Shown: piece by piece, positions 22,263 to 33,600 of the stretch
How the letters are laid out: each line of letters begins with the position of its first letter
Position numbering within the stretch: position 1 is the first letter of the stretch
From: Balanoglossus misakiensis
Lineage: Eukaryota > Hemichordata
Direction of reading: 5' to 3'
NCBI GenBank assembly: GCA_040954595.2
Contig: CM082579.2
Location: forward strand, 6,572,001-6,636,000
DNA: 64,000 nt
The notes under the pieces: generated by a model
Told to the model about the DNA's origin: nothing
Databases searched by the model: none
Seen by the model: the letters and a program-made list of their open reading frames with translations, nothing else
Made by a program: the position numbers and the translations under genes

Positions 22263-25200
22263 CACATTTTCCAGCATCAAGTTTAACGCATCCTGTCTCT
22301 TAAGCACCCTCGGTATTTTCAGCTGATTGGCCGTTGCCATGGTATTCTCTATTAGGTACTCTTTCAACTTCTGAAATGTTCCAGTTTTCACCACTTGCAC
22401 CTGTGGGGGCGCTATGCTACCTTTACTGCGGAATGATTCGTAGACGTACGCAGTCTTCTGCAAGGCCTCATCCAGCTGTGGGATGAGAAAAAAGTCATAT
22501 GAGAGGTGTAAAGTGTCAGAATAATATAATATGATAAATATCAATGGGATCTTTGATAGTACTTTTGCACTTACCAAAGCCTTCTGTTCTTGACTGGGTT
22601 GGAGGTTTGCTGTGTTTCCTTCTAGCTCTACAAACACCAAGTAATGTGGGGAGGTGTCGTCATTTGGACCAACTGATATCCGATCAAATAATAAACAAAT
22701 AAACACAGTTATTAGTTAATGATGATGAATCACACAAGAGCATATAAGAATTTATTTGAAATCACAACCACCATCTGGGCAAGTAAAACTAAAAAGAACC
22801 AAACTATCACTACATCATGGTACTGGATACATTCAATAAGTTAAAACGGGATCAAAAAATCCAAACTTGAGACTATTAACCCCTTCACCACCATGGTTTG
22901 ATCCAAATCTATTGTTTTCTATGGTGAAGTTGGACCTCTACAGAGGGAACTGGGGGTGAAAGGGTTAAATGATAGTACCTTTCTGTGTTGGCAGCATGAC
23001 ACTTTCCGCCGTCGTGTAGTCGACTAGTTTGACATCAGTCCATTTGGACACAGTGTCAACCAGGGCTTTGTAGAAGACGTTCTCTGATGTCTTCTCACCC
23101 CGTACATTCAAGAGCTGGCCTTGTCTGTACAGAAACTCGATGGCTGGACACTGATTGTGAAATTTGACCACCTTGACGACATCACCAAATCGGTATCTAT
23201 AGAGACCACTGATGTTTGTGATGACCAGTTCGTACGTCTGACCTATCTCTACTTGGTCCATGAACAGAGTGTCTGGTTGGTCTTCATCACTGTGATTGAA
23301 AAAGAATTACAGAAGTATGAAAACTTCAGATGAAGGAATGAAAAGAAATGGACAGAAAAGAGACAGTCTGTTAGTGTTACTGGGGTTCTCAAATAATTTA
23401 CCACAATATTCCCCAACCTTATCAAAAACACTGTCAAGCAAAAACGATTCATACTGGAACTGTTATCACTATACACTGCACCTTGCACTGATGGGTATGA
23501 ATTCAAATACCATGGACTCTGGTACAAGCAGGTAATATCTGTCACTGTCTCTTGGCCAGATATTGATTCCCAGCAATCCTTCAGTTGCAGCGTACAATGG
23601 TGAATACACTGGAATGTCTGAAGAAATGTATTGAGAAATAAGTCAGTGTTGGAATATGTACACAGAAAAAAAATGGTCATTTTTCGTGAGACATAGATAC
23701 AATGTATCTTGAATGAAAATTTAAAACGATGTTTTAAAACAATATATTTGAATAGCTTGTTGTAATTTATACCTTTAGCATAATATGTTTTTAAAACGTT
23801 TCCATAGAGTTCTGAAGACCCAGTGTCCACTGTCAATATAAGTTCCATGTACGGCCATATCCTTTTAGCTATACCATCAAAGCCCTTCTCAAATTCTTGT
23901 CGCAGTTCAGCGGCGCGTTCCCTATCGGGTTTCATCAATTTGTTCAATTCCGCCCGTATTTCATCCGTTACATGTAAATTTGGATTGACGCTGCCTCTCT
24001 CAATGTCTTCCACCAACTGTTTCCAATGTTTCGTCAGCGCCACAAACGCCATGTAAACCAGCGAGGCGAAGTTGGCTTCCAGCATTCCCAGATTGCGGTC
24101 TCTGAGCGCGAACAGCAGGTGAACGTAGAGCGCTTCCGGTTCCGTCATGATTTCGTATCCGGGTTTTGGCGTGGAGTACAGGTTGAGCAGTCCCTTGGAG
24201 CTGGCCGGAGAGGAGGAATTGGGCCCCACCGGAATTCCCGACTCGGAGGTGCGGGGCTTAGGCGAGTAGAACAGCTTCAGGTCCCTCTGCAGCTGCTTGG
24301 CGCCGGGGAATCCGGCGAACAGGGAATCGAAGCAGACCGTGATTCCCTGCATGAAGAAGGCGGAGAACTGCTTCTGGATCGTCGGCAGCATGGAGGCGTT
24401 CCCCGAGGTGCCGGACGTCAGCGCGAGGATCTTGGGCCGGTCCTTCGTCACCACGTTCTCCTCCCCCCTGGCGATTCTGTCCACGTAGTCCTTGTAGTGG
24501 CCGTACCTCGTCAGGGGGTGGAGTCTCTTGAAGTCCTCCCGGGACCCGATCTCGGAGAAGCGAAACCTCCTCCCGTACTCCGTGTCCGCGTTGTACGCCA
24601 ACCTCTCCAGGAGTATCTTGTCCTGAGCTTCTCGCACGTTCTTGGTGGTGGCTTCCAGTTTCTTCCGCTTGTAGCTCCCCAGCAGGCTCATCACGGCGAA
24701 CACTGCGTACTGGTCGAACATGGAGCGCTTGGTGTGGAACTCCGATGCCCTCATCCTGTGAAGTTTGTAGGAGAGACCAGCGCCACCCACGCAACCAAGC
24801 GCCAGTAGGCCTAGATGGCGGAGAACATAAATGAATGCAGTCAATTAACTCATTTCTGATCTTTAAAACGTATGAACACAAGGGTATTAGGTCATCTTGC
24901 CCATGGTGTTAGTATAAAGATGCCAATGCTATCCTGCTGTTGAGAGTACATGTACATCACCCATCAAAGTACATTAAAGTTTCATACTTTATACACATTT
25001 TATTATTATTAAATGGCAATATTCTGTTCGTAAATTGATACGTCTTCAAAAATTACGAGGCAAATAATTTTCATATTTATATGTAGTAGACTACGTCCTA
25101 CCACGAGACTGTGGTCCCACTCATCTGGCCAAGGTCAGTCTGAGGTCAGCTGAGGTACATGTGACCGGTGACCTCAACGTGTGATGTTGTAGAAACTAGT

Positions 25201-25566
25201 TTGAGGTCACGGATCAGTTGTTGTGAATCAAAACTTCCTCTCATTGTTTCATAAATTCACAAGGAAAGCACGCAAAACGTTCGATATCGTACGTGTCCAG
25301 ATTACTTTCGTGGCTATACAGACAACCTTACAATTGTACAAGTACATGTACATTTGAGAGAGAAAAACACGGAAGTGTTGCAAGTTGTCAACAAACTGAA
25401 GATTGATCTTTATCTTAATCGAAAAAAGTAAATAAAGCTTACCGGAGAATACTCTCTTCACGACCGACATGGTTATACTTGTGTTAAACACAACGCCGAT
25501 AAGTAGATAGACAGCACATAGCGTGAATATTACGGCCACGATGATACTCTTAGATAATAATGTCAT
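22254..25566 (-). CDS. GHDC: GH3 domain-containing protein
   Basis: Six exons in phase: 25443-25566, 23773-24810, 23482-23617, 22979-23289, 22575-22672, 22254-22475; 642 residues. GHDC is the animal member of the GH3/firefly-luciferase-like adenylating family, whose plant members conjugate amino acids to acyl hormones. The animal substrate is not established. The ATP-phosphate loop TSGTSGNASMLP is at about 173-184. The family's central motif, SPLYAATEGLLGIN, follows at about 393-406 and YRFGDVV at 465-471. An N-terminal hydrophobic segment (about 6-28) predicts a signal anchor or signal peptide, as in vertebrate GHDC. A second weakly hydrophobic stretch covers 43-55. I start at the Met directly before the hydrophobic segment; an in-frame Met 29 codons upstream (25,653) is possible. 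A reading frame that opens at 24,844 reads through the intron acceptor and is rejected. The gene ends tail-to-tail with the plus-strand gene. DYNC2H1 ends about 1.2 kb upstream of its start, on the same strand. Confidence 0.9.
22876..22968. mobile_element. 93-bp piggyBac-like MITE, copy A
   Basis: It begins TTAACCCCTTCACC and ends GGGGTGAAAGGGTTAA, with TTAA at both edges. TTAA plus CCCTTT-type ends is the piggyBac signature. It sits in GHDC intron 4, with its edge only about 10 bp from the exon 4 splice donor (exon end 22,979). Sister copies lie at 40,178-40,270 and 49,448-49,542. Confidence 0.7.
25132..25209. promoter_or_regulatory. Cluster of AGGTCA nuclear-receptor half-sites in GHDC intron 1
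   Basis: AGGTCA occurs at 25,132, 25,143 and 25,204, and the inverse TGACCT at 25,169. A further everted pair (TGACCT then AGGTCA) is at 25,606-25,625, just upstream of the GHDC start. The spacing does not match a standard DR1-DR5 element, so any function is inferred. Confidence 0.25.
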
Positions 25567-26726
25567 TGTGTAACTGTAACTGCGTTCGCCCGGCGAGTCC
25601 AGCGTTGACCTCACATGGAAGGTCACAGCCACCAGAGGGCAGCATAACTCCATCCTACTTAACTTGCTCTTTTTTTGCAAGCAACTTGTACGCTAAATTT
25701 TGAACATAGCCCTGTCAAAAGAAATTAAATTCAATGATTTATTTTACATGACTTAAATCACACTTTCGTCTTGCTATTTATAGACAAACTGCATTGAATG
25801 TTTTTTTTTGCTATTGTATGGTTTCTTGGTGACTCTAATGACTTTAGCTGATATAGAAACTATATAAAGTTGTACACAAGACAATTAATCTTTCACGAAG
25901 TTTATTTGTTCACTGCAACAAACATTGTACATGAATGAAAGAATTGAAAATAGCAAAGCCAACACATATACACATTTGCAAAATTTACATATGGAGTTAC
26001 ATGTTTACATGTTAAATTGACTCTAAACCCAACCATTGGGTTAAATCTTGAAGTTGCTGTCTGTTAATCAAGACTGTGACTCATTTGACATTCTTATCAC
26101 AATTATTCTCTACAAGATTGCAAAAAATTCTGAATGCAGAAAATATTTTGATATACATTCGGTACTCGGTTTACATCGCACGTTTGCTAATATCAAAGCA
26201 ATGCTTTATACACACTCTAAAGCAAGGCACACATAAAGGAAAAAATCTTTATGAACAGTATGTCCTCCCACAAAATGTAAATTGTAAGTCTGAATAAGGA
26301 TTTGTCACTGAAGACTATTTTTTAGGAAACAAAAGCGACTCTGGCACAGCAAGGAAAGAATCACATATTGTCACAAGAATTACAGTTTTCTTTCATTAGC
26401 TGGTAAATAAAGTCACTTACTATAGACATATTTCAGCGGCAGTAAAAATCACCTTGTAATTTTGCTACCTGTCACATTTTTGCACAAACCACAAACGACT
26501 CTAAAATACATCATGTTTAAAGCATCTCTTGACTTTTCTAAATTTTATACAGATTAAGTAACTTCATACCGAAGAAAACAAAAAGTATGTAATTTTTAAG
26601 TAGCATAAACACGACCCAATAAACCGGTGGAAAGAAAGAATGAAAAAGTTGGACGGGATATTTTTTTGTTATCACAAAAGTACTCAATACACAGTAAATG
26701 TCTTAAACACAACATGTGGCGTTGTT
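25567..26726. other. Region between GHDC start and DYNC2H1 stop
   Basis: Holds the 5' leader and promoter of GHDC and the presumed 3' UTR of DYNC2H1. No other gene is visible. Confidence 0.5.
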
Positions 26727-26731
26727 TTATT
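26726..26731 (-). terminator. DYNC2H1: AATAAA overlapping the DYNC2H1 stop codon
   Basis: The last codons read AGT CAA TAA AAC, so the hexamer AATAAA includes the TAA stop. Further AATAAA copies exist downstream (for example near 25,740), so use of this one is uncertain. Confidence 0.3.
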
Positions 26732-29700
26732 GACTCTTCAGGAAGAGAGCAGCTCCGGTCTGGATCCACTGGTTTTGGTTTCCGCCGCAGGGTACGTTGA
26801 GATGGGTGACTATTTTCTCACGGTCAGAACTGAAGTAGATTGGCAGAGAAATGCAGTCATCTACGGTGTATGGATCAGGCATATCCTGTAAAAATAATGT
26901 CAAAAAGATTAAGGGGTGGGTTGGGTGTGGAAGGGTTACTAACAGCCCCTTGTAATTACATGTAGTTTCTCAAATGATTTTATGAAAGCATTACCTTCAT
27001 GATCCATGCCACGGTGCACACAGGTATTGCTGAGATGCTGGCCGAATCTCTCTGGTTTTCCGACAGGTGTCTGCCGTCGAAAGTACAGCCTTCTAACTGC
27101 AGACCACCGATCTGAAATAATTAACAGAAACAGAAAAATAATGCTATTCCGCTTTGTTGTGATGAATGCAAGAATCTCTTAGAGTTGACAGTCCTGTGCT
27201 ACACTTGAAGTGAAGAAATCTTATAACTGAAATGATGTCTGTACATCAGGTCACCCATATTTCTTGGTGATACTCTCAATGTATGAATTGGGCTGTCCCA
27301 AAATACACAGATTCATAGGGGTGGTAGCACTGCAGGGTGAGTGATGAGAAGTAATTTTTACCTTCACTTGGTATCTGGCTGATGATATGCTCCCTTGCCA
27401 TGTACATGCAAACTTCAAACTGTCCATGGATGTCTTGGTCTCCCTGTTGCGATCAGTAATTAAGAAAAAAAAACACTTCAGAGAGGCTGTATAAGATTAC
27501 ATGTATGTCTACAATGCAGTAATGTAGTAATGATGCAGTCATAGTACGATGTCCTGTGTAAAATCTGACTGAAATTGGCTCATGAAGAAACCCCATACCT
27601 TGCAGTCTGTTGTCGTAGTGCATTCAGGAATGTGTCCGGATGGAACAACTCCGACAGATCCAGTGTGTCTGACAGCAGTGAGCCCCGTTCCACTTTCTCA
27701 ATCCAATTCTGCAGCGCCATGGTGCGGGCGACCAGCGATCGCAGGTAATGGATGGGGTCCTCGGGGCCATCCCACTTACTCAACCAAGCTACCGGTGTCT
27801 GTAATTAAATTTAAAGAATTCAGGAATTTTAGATGATTTCTTATGACATTTTTTCATTTGTTACTTACATCCCCTTTTACCAACTAGTGTTGGCTAATTA
27901 AACTCTTCTTTGTCTTTCATTTGATTTGTGCAGCCAATCTTCCACCACCATTATTTGGTACGACCTCACTGTTTACAAAGGTAATGTTGGACACTCACAC
28001 AGCAAAATGGGGGTGAAAGGGTTTCAAAACATTCTCATCTCACCTCTTGTTTGAGCAGCGACGTGGCCATGGCTTGCACGTCAGAAGACAGCAGCATTGT
28101 ACCCCGGATGACTTTACTGAGAGAAGCCAGGGTCAAGTGGACAGACTGCACTAGCTTGACGGCGTTGTAGTTCTCGAGCAATATGAAGGAAGTGATCGGA
28201 GAGTGCGTGCCGGACTTCTCGCTGGGCGGCTGGATCTTCATCTGGATAATCTGCGAGCCCTGTAACATGAACGACCCGGACATGTTATAGTGAGTTAATT
28301 TCCAGAGAGGCATCTCTTGTCGTTCATGTATCCATAAATGTTCCGTTCAACAAATTTCTCAAGAAGGTTTCAAAAGCCTGGTGGAAAATCTTGAAGTGGT
28401 GACGCTGAAAGATCACCGATAGTCAGAAAAGTTAGCATAATAAAAAACCTGTCAAAACTGGACACGTACCTGATTGAGTTTTTTCCACAGATTGAGGATA
28501 GGACTGAGCTCAGTCGACCACTTCTCTTTGTCGAATTTCCCTTCTGCTGCGTCGGATCTCATCAAGATTTTCAGTTGAGAAATGACCTGTGAACTGATGG
28601 TCCTCTGGGCCGACCTCTCAATGTTGGCAGGCAGACCAAAGTATTGAGGCTTGTCTTCCTCGGGCAGAGACTCAATGAGGTCAACAAAATCCTAAAATCA
28701 TGACAAATTTCGATAAAAACGTAATCCTTTGGCAAAAACATTCCATGAGGTAACAAAAAGTGACAAAAAAAAATTATAACATGATTATCGCCATTTGGTC
28801 ACATTCAATTTTTTGACTATCCAGGTAGGAAAAAATACATATTATGGGCAAAGCAAACTCCAAAAGCAGTAGTATTTGTCTTTCAAACATGATATATTTG
28901 CTGAACACATACTGTGTCTCATGAAGCCAGAAACCTACCCTGTGACTGCTGCTCGTAGGAAGTGAGATGTTTGACACCAAACGCTTGCCACGCCCACGGG
29001 ATCCTCCGCCACTCAAGACGTCATCGTTGAAATACTGCTGCAAGTAGGACCTCAAGACTCTCATGTCGAAGACGTTGTCCACCCTGCCACCATAGATGGC
29101 ACTCTCGTAAAGACCGTGCACAAACTTCCAGGGGTCTTCTTTGCCTGCAAGTGCATGATGATTGTTACTCAGTGTATTTTACTGAATATTGAAAAACTGT
29201 ATATGGGCATATGTAAATTAAGGGTGATTGTAAACGTAATACAACAGAAGCAACTCGTCTGGTAAACAACAAACACTCACCCAAAGTCCTGCCAAGCCTG
29301 TCGATGATGTCGGCTCCTGCACGCAGATCGGACATTGCAAATTCGTAAAATTTGGTCCACCCCTGGGGGATGTAGTTACGGCGTTCTTGCAAGACGGCAT
29401 GGAACCAGGCTAGGGCAAACAAAGCCTGGGCTCTGACAGCGTCGCCCCTGGCAACGAACTGCGGTGACCACGACTCGTAGGTTCTCAGTAGGTTTTTCTT
29501 CACACCTGGTGGTGCCTGAAAAGAACAAATTGTGATCAAGCTTTTGTAAAAAAAAAATCATTTCTGGATGTTGAGAAACAAAAGCAAATTGAAAAGTGAC
29601 TAACAGTACCACATCTATTGATTTTTGTTGTTTTCTGACAAGAAGTGTCATGACAAGAAGGAACCTAAACAGTGCCCCCAGTGACAAATTAATCACACAT

Positions 29701-30691
29701 ACTTTGTTTTTCACCCAAGCATGCATGCATGCATACTGACCTCATATGTGACCTTCAGACTAGACTGCAAGAGTATTGTTGGGAATTTCGGATGCACTTC
29801 AGCTGTTAACCACAGACGGAAATTCTGATCAGGTTCCAGTGAATTCAGTTCCTGAGAATAAAAATAAAATATTTTAGTCTGCATAGAGTATTCCCACTAA
29901 AGTCTTTAATAGATATTGCGTTCTTGACTTGAGCTCTGAAACTTGTCTCATGAAAAGGCGGGCATGTCTACAAAAGCCTATACTCACCTTCTCAAGCAGA
30001 GGTAGCCAAGCTGTGACCAAATGTAAATTCTTCAAACACAACCAGTCTCCATTACGAGAACATTCATGGAGCAACTGCATGGCAATGTCAGCCTGACCTT
30101 GACCCATAGCGACCTTTAGAACAGAAGGGGAGAAAAAATTCAGTACAAGGACATAATTTCCCTCCCTTAATTTCATTTAATCCACTATCTAACTGGCACA
30201 TCCCATCAACACAAAGGCAAGCCCTCTATAGACAGACAGTGGTACCTGGGGTGAAATGGTTAAAGCAATTAACAGACATTGGTACCTGGTGGTATCGTTC
30301 AGGTCCAACCTCTTCGTTTGCCAACTCTTGCAATTCCTGTGAAGGATCGGCACCGGGAGAGATGACAACCAGAATGGGTTCCGTGGCAACCGTCTCCTTC
30401 AGTAGTCTCTTCAAGTTCAATGATGGTGGCGACAACTCTTTCATGCCTGTCAATCGAACAACAACAAAATTGTTTTTTTATAAAATCACCACTGACAACA
30501 ACACTATGATAAATTAACAATAAAGCGTCCACGAAAACATGGATATTTGACAAAGTCTTGGATTGACATTAAATGTGAAAACATGACTTAATTGTCTATT
30601 TGTTTTCAATTCTCTTACCAAGTGCTCTGGATGCAAATAAATTCATTGCACTTTGCAGCCTGTCTGGTCTGATTGCCTGCAATGCCAACAC
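26727..30691 (-). other. DYNC2H1: DYNC2H1 AAA6 and C-terminal domain (exons 64-75)
   Basis: Exons 30619-30691, 30286-30446, 29988-30113, 29741-29851, 29281-29515, 28939-29144, 28470-28691, 28044-28259, 27599-27798, 27362-27443, 26995-27111, 26727-26885; residues 3671-4305. Hallmarks are [55 protein letters not shown] and [18 protein letters not shown]. The coding end matches human dynein-2 residue for residue in length. Confidence 0.92.
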
Positions 30692-33600
30692 CTGGTGAGA
30701 CAAAAAATGTTAAATATTAACATAATGTACAGAGACAATCTATTGTGTTTAAAAAAACAGTGGCCGCAATACACCACTGTACACCATTACTGGCTTAGCA
30801 GATTCCTTCATATAAAGCAATGAATCACAAACATGCCTATTTGATGATATCACCAAAACTGCCACCAAAATATCCCCGCCCCTCCCCACATACACAAACA
30901 CAACTTACAGCACACCACAGGACGTGCACTGATCCTGAAATCTAAATACTGGAAAGACCTTACTGACTTCATCCACTACACATATGCTCACCTGTTGGAA
31001 GGCTGACACCTTCTTCAACAAAGGTGACGGGAAATCCTGCTCACAATGAGAACTCCTGGCGAACGACATCCACAGGTCGGCATCCTCCAAACACAGGGTT
31101 GGATACATGTTGGGGAATGTACTCTGTGGACGATGAAATTATGAATATTAATAATTACATGATGCATTAATTGACCATTGATGTAAGTGTTAAAACTGGA
31201 CATGACCAACCAGACACAAAGGGAAGCCTACAGCTAACAGTAGAATGATTTTGCCATACCTTGAGATGAACCACAGAGCTGTGTCTTTCCTGGTCAATCC
31301 AGGATGGGACGTCCCTGGAATGTTTCTGAGAATCCGTCTTCACGTCCGACACTATCAATCCAGAGAAGGCCTCCCATTCCTGCAGATTGAAATATTGATC
31401 CGTCAACTTTCAGAAATTGTTTACGCTTATATACAAAACGCTACGATGCAAACAATTACATGGACTGACAAACTGGCAAATGAGAACTCATATATACTTG
31501 ACAGTGTTACTTTTTACTTACATTTTCTTCGAACATCTCTGGATGTGTTCCGTGTACAAGGTGCATTGCAAACATCAATCGGTCTGCTTTGAACAAGGAT
31601 CTGCAGACGTACTCGTACACAAGGTTCTGCAGTGAGTTGCTCAGTGTCTTGATTCTCATCTCTGTGCTGCTGCCATCCTGCAGGACAAAATACAGATCGA
31701 TAAACTCATTCACAACCATATTCATAGGTGAAGCAAGATGACCAGTAAAATCCACAGCTACATGTACACACCAACTTTGGCCACTGTTCAAACAACTGCA
31801 CATCAATGCAGCAAATAACATCAAATTCCATCAGTGTATCTGCCAACTCAGTGTTGATAACGAAAACTCCACTCACAGTCTTGTTGTGCAGCGCTCTCTG
31901 GAAGAGTCGCAGGAAAGCTCCCAAACTGAACCTGTACATGTTGTTAAGTTTGGCCAGGTCACTGATAACGAAGAACAAGGTGCTTCCACTCTCGGCAAGT
32001 GGCAGATAGGTATTTCTCTCCTGGAAGTGAAAATAAACAATATTCATTTAGTTAGTTAGTTATGGTATTTGTTCCTATGCGACATTATCTTATCAACATT
32101 ATCGACACTAACTTACCTGGTCTAAAGATGCCTGCAGTCTGACTGATTCCGTCAGCGACTCAGCGATTGTCATACTGCTAGCCTTGGTCTTGTTCAGGGA
32201 ATCTATCAGATCTTTGTTCTCCAGGATGTTGCCCTCCGCTTGGGCTAATTCCTAGCACAGAAAGATGGACACAAATAAACGTTGGAAAAACTCAAATCAA
32301 AGAAATCGCACAGTCAGTATTGGGAGAATACTGTCAGGTCAAACCACAAAACCACAGACCATTTTAGGTCTACAAACATAAATACCTCCAGTAGAGACTC
32401 TTCCAACTTGGCTAGCTGTATCTTGAGTTCCTCTTCTTGTCTCAGTAACTCTGTTTTGCGAACTTCCAACTGCGGTTTCTCGTGCTGAATTGTGGTGGCC
32501 AAGAGCTGTGTTGAAAAGATACGAGTTAATACTCTGATGTCAACAGTTCTTCAATCATTAATGCAGCTCTACGAGCCAAAAATCACCTTTGTATGGATAG
32601 TCGCAAGATATTTTATCAATCATTTTCTCATGACCAAGCAATGCATCATGCATACAATGTTCACAAGCAAACTGCACCATGGGGCACCACTACTGTACCT
32701 GTCCGGTGAGACCAGCTCTTGTGGTCGTGAAATTCACTTCTGTGACAATGGACGCAGCATCCGGTGGTATCTCAGGGCACGGATTACGAGTAGTCATGAA
32801 CAAACGGAAATCTTCGTTGTAGTCGATCACTTTCTCTCCAATCTGGACAACAAACCTTGGACCTGAAGAAAAAAAAACACACCATGAAGAATTTAAGAAA
32901 GAGTGATGGGTACACTGGAATTCGATGAATCAATCTTTTAGCTGACAGTTTCCCTAGGGATCACAGAGGTTATTTTGGCTGATTTTTTTATACCAATAGA
33001 TAGTTTTATAAATGCTTAACATGTGTGTGTATACATCCCATATTACATCTTACCTTGGCTGACTAAATCACCTCTCAATATTGGATACAGGATTGGTTCA
33101 ATTCCATCCATTTCTTGAATTATCAACGTCTTACCAAAACGTACCGCCAACTCCAAGGATGTGGTAAAATTGGCATCCTGAAACAAGACAAGAAAATGAA
33201 GACTATCAATTTAAGCGAAATAGATTTGGCAGTGACAATTTGAGAATATTTGGTCTACAATCATAGCATAGCGTAGTTGCTTGGGGTGTAATGCAAAATC
33301 ATCACAGTAAAGGTCAGAGTTCATCAACTGACCTGCTGGTTGATGATCTCCAGTCTTGATTCCTTCAGGTGAGTCTTCAACCATTCAGTGGCTCTGGACG
33401 ATGGATCAATCAGGAATGGTCTCAAGGAGCTCTGTGGACGGAAAGGAGGCTGAGTCAGATAAAAAAATGTGATCTGCTCTCCTGGAAAAGTATCCAGCAA
33501 AAAATGAGTTTTGAGGAAGGAAGAGGTTTGTAGATAACTAGGGAAGAAACAACTGACAATACGGAGTGATAGAAGTCAAGAATCAGAATTTTTTTGGCCA

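Noticed and set aside
24026-24808. 260-codon plus-strand open frame
   Set aside because: It is the antisense of the large GHDC exon; its Val/Gly/Arg-rich product is unlike any protein and arises from GC-rich codons of the real gene.
24258-24881. 207-codon minus-strand open frame overlapping GHDC exon 2
   Set aside because: Wrong frame of the same exon; the GHDC frame carries the family motifs and joins neighbouring exons in phase.
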